DNA of 64,000 nucleotides from Pelomonas sp. BJYL3. Its GTDB lineage: Bacteria > Pseudomonadota > Gammaproteobacteria > Burkholderiales > Burkholderiaceae_C. The stretch lies in the NCBI RefSeq assembly GCF_027257975.1, contig NZ_JANZKX010000001.1:186001-250000 (forward strand), written 5' to 3'. Shown here piece after piece: positions 1-11,772 of this stretch. Every line of letters begins with the position of its first letter. Within the stretch, counting starts at the first letter, position 1. Both the position numbers and the translations under genes were made by a program. The notes beneath the pieces are model-generated. The model was not told the origin of the DNA and searched no databases. It was given only the letters and a program-made list of their open reading frames with translations.

Positions 1-150
1 CACGGTCACCGCCAGGAAGCTGAAGCCGATCCAGCTCTTGGGCATGCCCCACTGCTCCAGCAGGGCCAGCAGGGCCACGAAGAGCACGAAGCCCAGCGTG
101 AAGCCCGCGTAAATGCGGTTCAGGCGCGGCAGCAAGGGGCGGGAGGGCAT
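1..150 (-). CDS. N-terminus of sodium:solute symporter (VC_2705-like), partial
   Basis: Only the first 50 codons are present; the gene runs off the left edge. It starts at the ATG at 150-148. The peptide opens with a short basic segment (MPSRPLLPRLNRIYAG) and continues into a hydrophobic stretch rich in Leu, Phe and Val, then a second one after KSWIGF. That matches the first membrane helices of the sodium/solute symporter relatives annotated as VC_2705 family, which are found in Burkholderiales. The family call comes from memory of that N-terminal pattern and cannot be confirmed on 50 residues. The direction is the same as ppsA. Confidence 0.5.
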   Translation of the reverse strand, partial: MPSRPLLPRLNRIYAGFTLGFVLFVALLALLEQWGMPKSWIGFSFLAVTV

Positions 151-231
151 GGCGGCAATGATGCGGGAGAGCGGCCGGCGGCCGCATCAAGATCAACCCG
201 GCCGAGTGTCGACGAGCCGGGCCCCACAAGA

Positions 232-255
232 CAGAGGGCCCCGCGGGGCCCTCTG
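232..255 (-). terminator. GC-rich palindrome after ppsA
   Basis: A perfect 24-nt palindrome, CAGAGGGCCCC/GGGGCCCTCTG around GC, begins 18 nt past the ppsA stop. It can form a very stable hairpin at the ppsA mRNA 3' end. Only a short T-containing tail (TCTTG) follows on the minus strand, so it is a weak or partly Rho-assisted terminator candidate. Confidence 0.55.
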
Positions 256-273
256 ATTCAGCTCAAGCAGCGA

Positions 274-2682
<2,409 letters not shown>

Positions 2683-2956
2683 GGGAAAACTCCGTGATGT
2701 TGTGAAACCGGGGCTCCCACGCCGGGCGCAGCGGGCTCGCGGGTGGCGAGCGGCGCGTCCTTCGGCGCAGCACTGGCAGCGAACTTCACCCAGGGAAAGG
2801 CATGCGCGGCTCCACCATTTCTGAATTCTGCTTGGAGGAGGAACGGCGGCATGGCGCTAGGGTGTGGCATTTCCAGCGATCGAATGCGGCCGATTCTACG
2901 GGCATCAGCTTCTATGATGGAACACCACGAAACCAGGTTCGCCGGAGAAACAGGAC
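2683..2956. promoter_or_regulatory. Divergent ppsA/ppsR control region
   Basis: 274 nt between two divergent genes, so it should hold promoters for both. On the plus strand TATGAT at 2913-2918 is a fair -10 for ppsR, about 45 nt before its ATG; no good -35 stands at 16-18 nt spacing. No convincing minus-strand promoter could be picked out by eye. No inverted-repeat operator was noticed. Confidence 0.35.
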
Positions 2957-3778
2957 ATGCCCAATCGCACCGTGTATTTCGTCTCGGACGGCACCGGGAT
3001 CACCGCAGAAACCTTCGGGAACTCGATCCTGGCGCAGTTCGGCGGCAAACCGCGCCATGTGCGGCGCCCCTTCATCGACACGGCCGACAAGGCCAGACAG
3101 GTGGTCCGCGAGATCAATGACTTGTGCGATAGCGAAGGCCAGCGGGTCATCGTCTTCGCCACCCTGGTCAACACCGAGGTGCTGGAGGTGGTCCGCGCGC
3201 AGTGCAAGGGCCTGCTGCTGGACATGTTCGGCACCTTCATCGCGCCGCTGGAGGAGGAACTGCAGGTCAAGTCCAACCACCGCGTGGGCCGCTTCTCGGA
3301 CGTGGCCAAGAGCCAGGAATATCACGACCGCATCGAGGCCATCAATTTCTCCCTGGCCCATGACGACGGGCAGTCCGCCAAGAACCTGGACACCGCCGAC
3401 GTCATCCTCGTGGGCGTGAGCCGCTGCGGCAAGACGCCCACCTCGCTGTACCTGGCCATGCAGCACGGCATCAAGGCCGCCAACTACCCGCTGATCCCCG
3501 AGGACTTCGAGCGCGGCAAGCTGCCCTCCACGCTGAGCCCGCACAAGCGCAAGTGCTTCGGCCTGACCATCGACCCGGAGCGCCTCTCGCAGATCCGCAA
3601 CGAGCGCCGCCCAGGCAGCAAGTACGCCGACATCCTCAACTGCCGCTACGAGGTCAACGAGGCCGAGACCATGATGAAGCGCGAGGGCATCTCGTGGCTG
3701 TCCTCGACGCACAAGTCCATCGAGGAGATCGCGACGACCATCCTCCGCGACATTCGCCCCGACAGATTGATCTATTGA
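2957..3778 (+). CDS. ppsR: PEP synthase regulatory protein (kinase/pyrophosphorylase)
   Basis: A 273-residue DUF299-family bifunctional enzyme. It inactivates PEP synthase by ADP-dependent phosphorylation of a Thr in the active-site loop and reactivates it by Pi-dependent dephosphorylation. The N-terminus is typical (MPNRTVYFVSDGTGITAET). The P-loop GVSRCGKT sits at 153-160, followed by the family's TPTSLYLA stretch. It is encoded head-to-head with its target, which is the usual arrangement in proteobacteria. The ATG at 2957 has an AGG-containing Shine-Dalgarno a few bases upstream. The gene is followed by a mosaic of inverted repeats and a strong intrinsic terminator. Confidence 0.96.
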   Translation: MPNRTVYFVSDGTGITAETFGNSILAQFGGKPRHVRRPFIDTADKARQVVREINDLCDSEGQRVIVFATLVNTEVLEVVRAQCKGLLLDMFGTFIAPLEEELQVKSNHRVGRFSDVAKSQEYHDRIEAINFSLAHDDGQSAKNLDTADVILVGVSRCGKTPTSLYLAMQHGIKAANYPLIPEDFERGKLPSTLSPHKRKCFGLTIDPERLSQIRNERRPGSKYADILNCRYEVNEAETMMKREGISWLSSTHKSIEEIATTILRDIRPDRLIY

Positions 3779-3788
3779 TTCCCCCCTA

Positions 3789-3999
3789 CTCGCTTCGCGC
3801 CCTTGCAGGGCGCACCGGACCAGAGGCCCGGTCCTTCGGCAGGCACAAACGCCACGGCGTTTGTGTCCGGCCTCAGCCCCCCAGGGGGCGCACCCGCAGG
3901 CCCGGCTTACTGACCACCCCTTGCTCGCTTCGCGAGCCCCCGTCAAGGGGGCACGCACGGCGGCCCGGCAAAGCCGGATCCGCGTGCGTCGCCCTGAGC
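3789..3999. repeat. Mosaic of REP-like inverted repeats between ppsR and its terminator
   Basis: This stretch is built from short palindromes. CTCGCTTCGCG occurs twice (3789-3799 and 3924-3934), each time followed by a C-tract/G-tract hairpin and GCAC. Between them is a perfect 10-bp inverted repeat, CACAAACGCC/GGCGTTTGTG (3844-3853 and 3856-3865), and a GGACC/GGTCC pair. ACGCACG and CGTGCGT arms bracket a CCGGC hairpin near 3953-3989. No reading frame here is convincing. It resembles the intergenic repeat mosaics common in Burkholderiales genomes; whether it is mobile or structural cannot be told from one copy. Confidence 0.5.
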
Positions 4000-4039
4000 G
4001 GAAAGGCCCGGCTGCTGCGCAGCGGGCCTTTCCTTTTTT
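4000..4039 (+). terminator. Intrinsic terminator of ppsR
   Basis: Arms GGAAAGGCCCG (4000-4010) and CGGGCCTTTCC (4023-4033) pair perfectly, with GCTG/CAGC allowing a longer stem. TTTTTT (4034-4039) follows directly on the plus strand. This is a textbook Rho-independent terminator. Confidence 0.85.
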
Positions 4040-4072
4040 AAGCGCAGCGCTGTTGTGATCGGCGACTGAGAG

Positions 4073-4855
4073 TCAGGCCAACAGCTTTTGGCGGGCGCTT
4101 TCGTAGAGGCAGATGCTCGCGGCGCTGCCGACGTTGAGCGATTCCTCGCCGCCGGGCTGGGGAATGCCCACGGTCAGGGTGCAGCGCTGCATCAGCTCGG
4201 GCTGCACGCCCTGCCCTTCGTGGCCCATCACCCAGGCGCAGGGGCTGGGGAGCTGCACGCGGTGCAGTTCATCCTTGGCATGCGAGCTGGTGGCGATCAG
4301 GGGGAGTTGGAGGTGGTCGAGGTCGGCGGGCTGCAGGCCCTCGACCAGGCGCAGGCCGAAGTGCGCGCCCATGCCGGCGCGCAGCACTTTCTGCGACCAC
4401 AGCGCAGCCGTGCCCTTCAGCGCGGCAATCTGGCGGAAGCCCATGGCGGCGGCGCTGCGCAGGATGGTGCCCACATTGCCCGCGTCCTGCAGGCGGTCCA
4501 GCACCACGGTGTCCATGCCCGGCTGCAGGGCGGCGTCCGACGGCAGGGCCATCTCGAAGCCCATGCGGGCCGGGCTTTCCAGGCCGCTCAAGCCCTGGAA
4601 CAGGCCCTCGTTGACGACCAGCACCAGCGGTGCCTCCTCGGCCAGGGCCATCAAGGCCGGATCCTGGCAGGCGGTCTCGGTGATCACCGCCATCGACGGC
4701 CGGCAGCCGCGCTGCAGGGCCGCCCGGGCCAGGTGGTCGCCTTCCAGCCAGACGCTGCCGAGCCTGCGGTAGGCCGAGGCCTCCTGGGCCAGCTTGCGCA
4801 GGCGCTGCAGCTTGGGGTTGTCGCGGGCGCTGATGTGCTGGAGCTGGGGCTTCAT
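4073..4855 (-). CDS. TrmH/SpoU-family rRNA 2'-O-methyltransferase
   Basis: A 260-residue SPOUT methyltransferase of the TrmH/RlmB group, expected to 2'-O-methylate a ribose in rRNA or tRNA using S-adenosylmethionine at a deep trefoil knot. The three family motifs are visible: [14 protein letters not shown] in the middle, VMGHEGQGV, and [14 protein letters not shown] at the C-terminus. The N-terminal part ([14 protein letters not shown]) is the substrate-binding domain of this subfamily. The ATG at 4855 was chosen because it overlaps the rnhB stop as ATGA and starts the conserved sequence; an upstream extension in frame runs inside rnhB and is not conserved. It ends the lpx-rnhB run. The exact target nucleotide is not known from sequence. 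Confidence 0.85.
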   Translation of the reverse strand: MKPQLQHISARDNPKLQRLRKLAQEASAYRRLGSVWLEGDHLARAALQRGCRPSMAVITETACQDPALMALAEEAPLVLVVNEGLFQGLSGLESPARMGFEMALPSDAALQPGMDTVVLDRLQDAGNVGTILRSAAAMGFRQIAALKGTAALWSQKVLRAGMGAHFGLRLVEGLQPADLDHLQLPLIATSSHAKDELHRVQLPSPCAWVMGHEGQGVQPELMQRCTLTVGIPQPGGEESLNVGSAASICLYESARQKLLA

Positions 4856-5478
4856 TCGAGGAGTGCTTTCACGGGGCCGAAGCTGCGGCGGTGCCAGGGG
4901 GTCAGGCCATGCTCGCGCAGGGCCTGCAGGTGTTCGGCCGTGGGATAGCCCTTGTGGCCGGCGAAGCCGTATTCGGGATGGCTGGCATGCCATTGCTGGC
5001 ACAGGCGGTCGCGGTGGACCTTGGCCAGGATGGACGCAGCCGAGATGGCCTTCACCTTGGCATCGCCCTTGACGATGGCCTCGGCCGGGATCTTGAGCGT
5101 GGGCAGGCGGTTGCCGTCCACCAGCACCTTGGCAGGCTTCAGGCGCAGGCCCTCGACGGCGCGGCGCATGGCCAGCATCGTGGCCTGCAGGATGTTGAGT
5201 TCATCGATTTCCTCGACGCTGGCCTCGGCAATGCAGCAGCACAGGGCCTTGGCGCGGATCTCGTCGAAGAGCTGCTCGCGGCGCTTCTCGCTGAGCACCT
5301 TGGAATCGGCCAGCCCGGCGATGGGATGCTCGTCGTCCAGGATGACGGCCGCCGCCACCACCGGGCCGGCCAGGGGCCCGCGGCCCGCCTCGTCCACGCC
5401 GGCCATCAGGCCCGGGGCGTCCCACAGCAGGCCCAGCTGGTGCGGGGGCTCAGGACGCGAGGACTTGCGCGATGGCAT
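4852..5478 (-). CDS. rnhB: Ribonuclease HII
   Basis: A 208-residue enzyme that cleaves the RNA strand of RNA-DNA hybrids and single ribonucleotides in DNA. The signature [19 protein letters not shown] carries catalytic D29 and E30; the AKVHRDR and [11 protein letters not shown] blocks of the family are also present. The start at 5478 overlaps the end of lpxB by 29 nt. The next in-frame Met is only four residues before the catalytic motif, so the upstream ATG is preferred. The lpxA-lpxB-rnhB order is standard in proteobacteria. Confidence 0.95.
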   Translation of the reverse strand: MPSRKSSRPEPPHQLGLLWDAPGLMAGVDEAGRGPLAGPVVAAAVILDDEHPIAGLADSKVLSEKRREQLFDEIRAKALCCCIAEASVEEIDELNILQATMLAMRRAVEGLRLKPAKVLVDGNRLPTLKIPAEAIVKGDAKVKAISAASILAKVHRDRLCQQWHASHPEYGFAGHKGYPTAEHLQALREHGLTPWHRRSFGPVKALLE

Positions 5479-6595
5479 CGGCAGCGCGCTGCGCGGTGTT
5501 GCAGCGCAGGGTCAGGTGTTGCTCATGGAAGGTGGCGATGGCTGCGTCGCGGCGCGCCGGATCGTCCAGCCAGGCCAGGCCTTCGCGGGCCAGGGCCTCG
5601 GGGGTGCAGTCGTCCTGCAGCAGCTCGGGCACGACGAAGCGGCCGGCGAGCGCATTGGGCAGGCCCACCCAGGGCTGCAGGCGCTTGCCCTTGATGCGCC
5701 ACCAGTTCAGCGCATGCAGCCGATAGGCAATCACCATGGGCCGCTTGAACAGCGCAGCCTCCAGCGTGGCGGTGCCACTGGCCACCAGCGTGAGGTCGCA
5801 GGCGGCCAGGGCCTCGTGGGACTGGCCGTCCAGCAGCGCCAGGTCCAGCCCCGGCGCATGCTTGCGGACCAGCGGGTCAACGAGGCTGCGCAGGCCCGGC
5901 ACCACCGGCATCACGAAGCGAAGCTGGGGGCGGACCCGGCTCATCAGCACGGCAGCCTGCAGCAGGGGCTCGGCAATGTAGCGGATCTCGCTCTTGCGGC
6001 TGCCGGGCAGCAGGGCCACGACGGTGTCGCCCTCCCCCAGTCCGAGCTTGCCACGGGCGGCGGCCCTGGGCGGCTCCAGGGGGATGACGTCAGCCAGCGG
6101 ATGGCCCACATAGCTCGCCGAGATGCCGGCCTCGGCCAGCAGCGCGGGCTCGAAGGGAAAGAGGCACAGCACATGGTCCGTCGAAGCGCGGATCTTGTTC
6201 ACGCGCTCGGCGCGCCAGGCCCAGATCGAAGGGCAGACGAAATGGATGCTCTTGATGCCCGCGGCCTTGAGCTTCGCTTCCAGCGCGAAGTTGAAGTCGG
6301 GGGCATCGATGCCGATGAAGGCGCGCGGCGGATCCGCCAGCAGGCGCTCGCCCAGGGCCTTGCGGATCCCGAGGATCTCGCGCAGGTGCAGCAAGGCATC
6401 GACATAGCCGAAGACGGAGAGCTTGTGGTGCGGCCACCAGGCCTCGAAGCCCTGAGCCGCCATGCGCGGCCCCCCGATGCCGGCGGCCTGCAGGCCCGGC
6501 CAGCGCTCACGCAGGCCTGCCAGCAGCAGGCCGCCGAGGAGGTCGCCGGAGGCCTCGCCGGCCACCAGGCTGAGGCGGGGCGCGGCCTCAGGCAT
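5450..6595 (-). CDS. lpxB: Lipid-A-disaccharide synthase
   Basis: Condenses UDP-2,3-diacylglucosamine with lipid X to form the tetraacyl disaccharide of lipid A, at the inner face of the cytoplasmic membrane. The protein has 381 residues (E. coli 382). Family landmarks are [15 protein letters not shown] at the N-terminus, [26 protein letters not shown]-like [12 protein letters not shown], and [12 protein letters not shown]. The gene starts 2 nt after the lpxA stop and overlaps rnhB, so expression is likely coupled. Confidence 0.97.
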   Translation of the reverse strand: MPEAAPRLSLVAGEASGDLLGGLLLAGLRERWPGLQAAGIGGPRMAAQGFEAWWPHHKLSVFGYVDALLHLREILGIRKALGERLLADPPRAFIGIDAPDFNFALEAKLKAAGIKSIHFVCPSIWAWRAERVNKIRASTDHVLCLFPFEPALLAEAGISASYVGHPLADVIPLEPPRAAARGKLGLGEGDTVVALLPGSRKSEIRYIAEPLLQAAVLMSRVRPQLRFVMPVVPGLRSLVDPLVRKHAPGLDLALLDGQSHEALAACDLTLVASGTATLEAALFKRPMVIAYRLHALNWWRIKGKRLQPWVGLPNALAGRFVVPELLQDDCTPEALAREGLAWLDDPARRDAAIATFHEQHLTLRCNTAQRAADAIAQVLAS

Positions 6596-6597
6596 GG

Positions 6598-7386
6598 TCA
6601 GCGGATGATGCCGCGCGTGGCGGTGTTGAGGAAGTCCAGCATCAGCTGGATGGTGTCATGCGCGTCCGCGTGCTCGCCCTGCAGCGCCATCATCTCCATC
6701 TTGGCCTGGTCGACCGTGAGGCCGCGGCGGTAGAGGATGCGGTACATCTGCTTGACCGCATTGAGCTGCTCGGGCGTGAAGCCGCGGCGCTTGAGGCCTT
6801 CGAGGTTGAAGCTGCGGGCCTCGGCCGTGTTGCCGGCGGCCATGATGAAGGGCGGCAGGTCCTGGAAGAGGATGGAGCCCATGCCCGTCATGCTGTGGGC
6901 GCCGATGTGCACGAACTGGTGCACCACCGTGAAGCCGCCCAGGATGGCCCAGTCGCCCACATGCACGTGGCCGGCCAGCTGCGCGTTGTTGGCGAAGATG
7001 GTCCGGCTGCCCACCACGCAGTCATGGGCCAGGTGGACGTAGGCCATGATCCAGTTGTCATCGCCCACGCGGGTGATGCCGGCGTCCTGCGAGGTGCCCC
7101 GGTTGAAGGTGCAGAACTCGCGCACCACATTGCGGTCCCCCACGATCAGCTGCGTGGGCTCGCCGGCGTACTTCTTGTCCTGCGGCGCGGCGCCGATGGA
7201 GCTGAACTGGAAGAACTGGTTGTCGCGGCCGATGGTGGTCGGACCTTCGAGCACGCAGTGGGGGCCGATGCGGGTCCCGGCATCGATCTTCACGCCGGCC
7301 CCGATGAGGGTGTAGGCACCGACCTCGACCGAGCTGTCCAGCTCGGCCTTGGGGTCCACGATGGCTGTGGGATGGATCTTGCTCAT
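6598..7386 (-). CDS. lpxA: UDP-N-acetylglucosamine acyltransferase
   Basis: First enzyme of lipid A synthesis: transfers an R-3-hydroxyacyl chain from ACP to UDP-GlcNAc. From the ATG at 7386 (MSKIHPTAIVDPKAEL) the protein is 262 residues, identical to the E. coli length. The N-terminal two thirds form a left-handed beta helix of hexapeptide repeats (IGAGVKI, IGPHCVL), and the C-terminal part is helical. It lies between fabZ and lpxB, as in E. coli. A longer in-frame ORF reaches 7464 but would intrude into fabZ and lacks conservation. Confidence 0.97.
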   Translation of the reverse strand: MSKIHPTAIVDPKAELDSSVEVGAYTLIGAGVKIDAGTRIGPHCVLEGPTTIGRDNQFFQFSSIGAAPQDKKYAGEPTQLIVGDRNVVREFCTFNRGTSQDAGITRVGDDNWIMAYVHLAHDCVVGSRTIFANNAQLAGHVHVGDWAILGGFTVVHQFVHIGAHSMTGMGSILFQDLPPFIMAAGNTAEARSFNLEGLKRRGFTPEQLNAVKQMYRILYRRGLTVDQAKMEMMALQGEHADAHDTIQLMLDFLNTATRGIIR

Positions 7387-7436
7387 CGACTGCGTTCCAG
7401 AGTCCGGGGGGCGGTTGAAGGGCGGGCGCGCAGGCC

Positions 7437-7901
7437 TCAGGCCTCGATGCGGCGCATGGTGCACATCAGCTCGGCCTCGCAGGCGATGTCATCGCCCACA
7501 TAGACCTTGCCGGTGTACTTGAAGATGGAAGCCTTGGCGCGGTCCAGGGTCACGTCCAGCACCAGCTGGTCACCGGGCTCCACGGGGCGCTTGAAGCGGG
7601 CGCCGTCGATGCCAGCGAAGTAGCAGACGGTCTTGTCGTCCAGCTCGGTGTCCAGGCTCACCAGGGTCAGCACGGTGGCGGCCTGGGCCATGGCTTCCAG
7701 CATCAGCACGCCGGGCATCACCGGGCGGTGCGGGAAGTGGCCCATGAAATAGGGCTCGTTGATGGACACATTCTTCAGCGCACGGATGCGCTTGCCCTTC
7801 TCGATCTCCAGCACGCGGTCCACCAGCAGGATGGGGTAGCGGTGGGGGATCTTGGCCAGGATCTGGTGGATGTCCATCTTGGTGTCGGTCGCGGTCGTCA
7901 T
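7437..7901 (-). CDS. fabZ: 3-hydroxyacyl-ACP dehydratase
   Basis: Dehydrates 3-hydroxyacyl-ACP in fatty acid elongation, competing with LpxA and LpxD for the same 3-hydroxyacyl-ACP pool. The 154-residue hotdog-fold protein has the active-site motif [11 protein letters not shown] (His 55) and LEAMAQAA (Glu 69). The ATG at 7901 overlaps the lpxD stop as ATGA. The embedding of fabZ between lpxD and lpxA is the usual one. Confidence 0.97.
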   Translation of the reverse strand: MTTATDTKMDIHQILAKIPHRYPILLVDRVLEIEKGKRIRALKNVSINEPYFMGHFPHRPVMPGVLMLEAMAQAATVLTLVSLDTELDDKTVCYFAGIDGARFKRPVEPGDQLVLDVTLDRAKASIFKYTGKVYVGDDIACEAELMCTMRRIEA

Positions 7902-8935
7902 TCTTTTCTCTCTAGGGCGCGCAAACGGTCGCGCATGGCATGCAACTGTCTCAGGGTTGCTGCATTCTTTTCCCAGCTGGCATTGTCGTCGAAGGGGAAG
8001 ACGCCGCTGTACTGGCCGGGTTTGGTGATGGTGCGGGTGACCACGGTGGCGGCGGACACATGGACGTGATCCGCCAGGCTCAGATGCCCCAGCACGATGG
8101 CCCCGCCGCCCACGGTGCAGTGGGCGCCGATGCGCGCGCTGCCCGCCACGCCGGCGCAACCGGCCATGGCCGTGTGGGTGCCCACGTGCACGTTGTGGCC
8201 GATCTGGACGAGGTTGTCGAGCTTGACGCCCTCCTCCAGGATGGTGTCACCCAGGGCGCCGCGATCGATGCAGCTGTTGGCGCCGATCTCGACGTGGTCC
8301 CCGATGCGCACGGCACCGAGCTGCTCGATCTTCTCCCAGCGGCCCTGGCTCAGTGCGAAGCCGAAGCCGTCCGCGCCGATCACCACGCCGCTGTGCAGGA
8401 TGCAATGCGCGCCGATATGGCAGTCAAAGCCCACGGTGACGTGCGGCGCCAGGCGGCTGCCAGCGCCGATGCGGGCGCGGGCCTCGATCACGCAATGGGC
8501 GCCGATGCGGGCGCCCTCACCGATCACGGCGCCGGACTCGATCACGGCCAGGGGGCCGATGTCCACGCCCTGCCCCAGCTGCGCGTCATCAGCGATCACG
8601 GCGGAGGGGTGGATGCGGGCCGGCGGCAGCGGGCGCACCTGGCGGGCCCACCACTGGGTGAGGCGGGCGAAGTAGAGGTAGGGATCCGGCGTGACGATCA
8701 CCGCGGCACCGGGCTGGCGCTGGGCCGCTGCCTCGGCCAGGGCGGGCGCCACGATCACGCAGGCGGCCTGCGTGGTCTTGAGCTGAGACTGGTAACGCAC
8801 ATTCGCCAGGAAGGCGATGGACTGGGCATCCGCCGATTCCAGCGCGGCGATGCGCCGGATGGGGGTTTCGGGCGCACCAAGAAGATCGCCGCCCAAGGCG
8901 GCGATCAGGTCAGCCAGGGTGACGGCGGTATCCAA
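7898..8935 (-). CDS. lpxD: UDP-3-O-(3-hydroxyacyl)glucosamine N-acyltransferase (TTG start)
   Basis: Third step of lipid A synthesis: adds the N-linked hydroxyacyl chain. The 345-residue protein has the N-terminal uridine-binding domain ([17 protein letters not shown]) and a long hexapeptide-repeat beta helix. The conserved region GADGFGFA, followed by [20 protein letters not shown], contains the active-site neighbourhood. The start must be the TTG at 8935: the skp stop TGA lies immediately upstream in the same frame, and no ATG or GTG follows before the conserved region. Translation is therefore probably coupled to termination of skp. It overlaps fabZ by 4 nt. Confidence 0.95.
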   Translation of the reverse strand: MDTAVTLADLIAALGGDLLGAPETPIRRIAALESADAQSIAFLANVRYQSQLKTTQAACVIVAPALAEAAAQRQPGAAVIVTPDPYLYFARLTQWWARQVRPLPPARIHPSAVIADDAQLGQGVDIGPLAVIESGAVIGEGARIGAHCVIEARARIGAGSRLAPHVTVGFDCHIGAHCILHSGVVIGADGFGFALSQGRWEKIEQLGAVRIGDHVEIGANSCIDRGALGDTILEEGVKLDNLVQIGHNVHVGTHTAMAGCAGVAGSARIGAHCTVGGGAIVLGHLSLADHVHVSAATVVTRTITKPGQYSGVFPFDDNASWEKNAATLRQLHAMRDRLRALERKE

Positions 8936-9445
8936 TCACTTCTGAGCGTTGAGCTGGTCGATCACCTTCTTGGTGATGTCCACGCGGTTGCTGACGAAGC
9001 TGGCGTCCTGGAGGATCAGGTCGTACTTCTCGCTGTCGAAGATCTGCTTGACGATGCGGTTGGTGCGCTCGATCAGGGTCTGCAGCTCTTCGCCACGGCG
9101 CTGCTGCAGGTCCTCGGAGTACTCGCGCTTCTTGCGCTGCAGATCGCGCTCCTGCTCGGCCAGGTCGCGCTGGCGGCGGCTGCGGTCGGCTTCGGCGAGC
9201 AGGGTGGAGTCCTTGTCGAACTTCTCGGCCGCCTGGCGCAGCTTCTGCTCGGCGTCCTTGATGTCCTTCTCGCGACGGCTGAATTCCGTTTCCAGCTTGG
9301 TCTGTGCGGCCTTGGCGAAATTGCTCTCACGCGTGACGCGCTCGAGGTTCACGTAGCCGATCTTGAGTTCCTGGGCTTGCAAGGTCATCACCGGCGCGGC
9401 CACGAGGACCAGGGCGCACAGCGATTTCATCAAGGTGCTCTTCAT
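8936..9445 (-). CDS. skp: Periplasmic chaperone Skp/OmpH
   Basis: A 169-residue periplasmic holdase that carries unfolded outer-membrane proteins to the BAM complex. It has a Sec signal peptide (hydrophobic core about residues 8-20, probable cleavage after LQA), the opening beta strand LKIGYVNLERV, and a long charged coiled-coil (about 45-130) that forms the tentacles. Its ATG overlaps the bamA stop by one base (TGATG), and its TGA directly abuts the lpxD TTG. Position right after bamA fits the function. Confidence 0.94.
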   Translation of the reverse strand: MKSTLMKSLCALVLVAAPVMTLQAQELKIGYVNLERVTRESNFAKAAQTKLETEFSRREKDIKDAEQKLRQAAEKFDKDSTLLAEADRSRRQRDLAEQERDLQRKKREYSEDLQQRRGEELQTLIERTNRIVKQIFDSEKYDLILQDASFVSNRVDITKKVIDQLNAQK

Positions 9446-11760
9446 CAGAATGCAGTCCCGACTTGGAATTGGAATTTCTCGATTCTATCTTTCGAGTCCT
9501 TGCGGATGGGCTTGCCCATGCTCAGCTTCAGCGGACCCATGGGGGACAGCCAGCTGATGCCGATGCCGGCCGCGACCCGGACGGAGTCCAGCGACACCTT
9601 GTAGTACGGGTTCTTGGTGTCCCACACATTGCCGGCATCCAGGAAGGTGAACAGGCGGAAGGACTTGTCATTGCCTGCACCGGGAACGGGCAGGTAGAGC
9701 TCGGCGTTGACATTGGCGCGCAGATTGCCGCCGATATTGGAGCCGGTCAGGTCCACGGGACCCAGCGAGTTGGACTCGAACACCCGCACCGAGCCCAGGC
9801 CGCCGGCGTAGTAGTTCTTGAAGATGGGGTACTTGCGCCCACCCAGGCCCACGCCGTAGTCCAGCTGGGCGTTGATCATCCAGCTGAACTTGTTGGTGAT
9901 GGGGAAGAACTGCTGCCACTGCAGGCTGGCACGCGCATAGCGGGCATCGCCCACCGCACTCATCTCGAGGTTCACGCGCTGGTACTTGCCGGCGGTGGGC
10001 GAGATGATGCTGTCGCGCTGCTCGTTCTGCCAGCCGATGGTGAGGGGGACTGCCAGGCTGTTGTTGCCCTGCTCCAGCACCTGCAGCTTGTACATCAGCG
10101 GGATGCCGGCATCGGTCGAGATCTTGGTCTTCTCGACGCCCAGGCCGAAGAAGACGGTGTCCAGCTCCGAGAAGGGCACGCCGAAGCGCAGCGAGCCGCC
10201 GTAGGTGGCGAACTCGTAGACATCGCCGAAGCTGTTGTAGGGCTTGCTGGTGCGGTAGAAGACGTCCACGCCGCGGGACACGCCGTCCACGGTGAAGTAG
10301 GGATCGACGGTGGAGACCGACAGCGCACGGCCGGTCTTGGCGGTGTTCACCTCCAGGCCCAGGTAGTTGCCGGAACCGAAGACGTTGTCCTGGCGGATGG
10401 AGCCGGTGAACGAGACACCCTGCTGGCTGCTGTAGCCGGCGCCCACCATGATGTTGCCGGTGGGCCGCTCGGTCACGGCCAGGGTGACGTCGACCTGATC
10501 GGGCGCGCCCGGCACCTCGCTGGTGTCGATGGTGACGTCCTTGAAGTAGCCCAGGCGCTCCACGCGGTCGCGCGAGAACTTGATGCGTGCGCCGTCGTAC
10601 CAGGCGCCTTCGAACTGGCGGAACTCACGGCGGATCACTTCGTCTCGGGTGCGCGTGTTGCCGGACACCAGCATGCGGCGCACGTAGACGCGGCGGCCGG
10701 GATCGACCACCAGGGCCACCACCACCTGGCCGGTGGTCTTGTCGATCTCGGGGCGGCTTTCCACGCGGGCGAAGGCGTAGCCGAAGGTACCGAGGTAGTC
10801 GGTGAAGGCACGCTTGGTCGCGGTGACGGACTCGTCCTTGTAGGCCTGGCCCGGCTTGATGCCCACCAGGCGCTTGAACTCCTCGTCGCGGCCCAGCAGC
10901 TCACCTTCCAGCTTCACCGCTGTCACGGTGTAGGGCTGGCCTTCCTTGACGGTGATGGCGATGTTGATGCTCTGCTTGTCCGGCGAGATGGTGACCTGGG
11001 TGGACTCGATCGAGAACTCCAGATAGCCACGGTTCAGGTAGTAGGAGCGCAGGGTTTCCAGGTCGGCGTTGAGCTTGGTACGCGAGTAGCGGTCGCTCTT
11101 CGTGTACCAGGTCAGCCAGCCGGTGGTGGTCTGTTCCAGCAGGCCCAGCAGGGTGCTCTCGGAGAAGACCTTGGAGCCCAGGATGCGGATGTCACCGATC
11201 TTGGCCGGATCGCCTTCCGTCACCGTGAAGGCCACGTTGACGCGGTTGCGCTCCAGCGGGGTGATGGTCGTGGTGACCTCGGCGCCGTAGAGGCTTCGGG
11301 TCAGGTACTGGCGCTTGAGCTCCTGCTCGGCGCGGTCGGCCAGGGCCTTGTCGAAGGGCTTGCCTTCGCCGATGCCGATGTCCTTCAGCGACTTGGTCAG
11401 GGCTTCGGTGTCGAATTCCTTGAGGCCAACGAAGCTGACGGCGGCAATCACCGGGCGCTCGTCGATCACCACCACCAGCACGTCGCCGTCGATGTTGATG
11501 CGCACGTCCTTGAACAGGCCGGTGGCGAACAGCGCGCGCAGTGCGGCCGCGCCCTTTTCATCGTTGTAGGTGTCGCCCACGCGGAAGGGCAGGCTCGCGA
11601 AGACGGTGCCGGGGTCGGTACGCTGCACGCCCTCGACCCGGATGTCCTTGAGCACGAAGGGGTCGACCGCCCAGGCGTTGCCCGCCTGCAATGCGGCAGC
11701 GAGCGCGAGGGACAGGACGGAGGGGCGAATGCGCGCGCGCTGGGTCAGGTGTGGAGACAT
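9445..11760 (-). CDS. bamA: Outer membrane protein assembly factor BamA
   Basis: The 771-residue core of the BAM complex, which folds and inserts beta-barrel proteins into the outer membrane. It has a signal peptide ending near NAWA, then five POTRA domains (about residues 35-430; the first begins FVLKDIRVEGVQRTDP). A C-terminal 16-stranded barrel follows, with the VRVF-containing loop (GLGSVRVFE) and the terminal aromatic residue (ending QVGTAF) typical of BamA substrates and BamA itself. The ATG at 11760 fits. It shares the window with bamB and bamD on separate transcripts. Confidence 0.97.
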   Translation of the reverse strand: MSPHLTQRARIRPSVLSLALAAALQAGNAWAVDPFVLKDIRVEGVQRTDPGTVFASLPFRVGDTYNDEKGAAALRALFATGLFKDVRINIDGDVLVVVIDERPVIAAVSFVGLKEFDTEALTKSLKDIGIGEGKPFDKALADRAEQELKRQYLTRSLYGAEVTTTITPLERNRVNVAFTVTEGDPAKIGDIRILGSKVFSESTLLGLLEQTTTGWLTWYTKSDRYSRTKLNADLETLRSYYLNRGYLEFSIESTQVTISPDKQSINIAITVKEGQPYTVTAVKLEGELLGRDEEFKRLVGIKPGQAYKDESVTATKRAFTDYLGTFGYAFARVESRPEIDKTTGQVVVALVVDPGRRVYVRRMLVSGNTRTRDEVIRREFRQFEGAWYDGARIKFSRDRVERLGYFKDVTIDTSEVPGAPDQVDVTLAVTERPTGNIMVGAGYSSQQGVSFTGSIRQDNVFGSGNYLGLEVNTAKTGRALSVSTVDPYFTVDGVSRGVDVFYRTSKPYNSFGDVYEFATYGGSLRFGVPFSELDTVFFGLGVEKTKISTDAGIPLMYKLQVLEQGNNSLAVPLTIGWQNEQRDSIISPTAGKYQRVNLEMSAVGDARYARASLQWQQFFPITNKFSWMINAQLDYGVGLGGRKYPIFKNYYAGGLGSVRVFESNSLGPVDLTGSNIGGNLRANVNAELYLPVPGAGNDKSFRLFTFLDAGNVWDTKNPYYKVSLDSVRVAAGIGISWLSPMGPLKLSMGKPIRKDSKDRIEKFQFQVGTAF

Positions 11761-11772
11761 GCAGGTGAGAGA

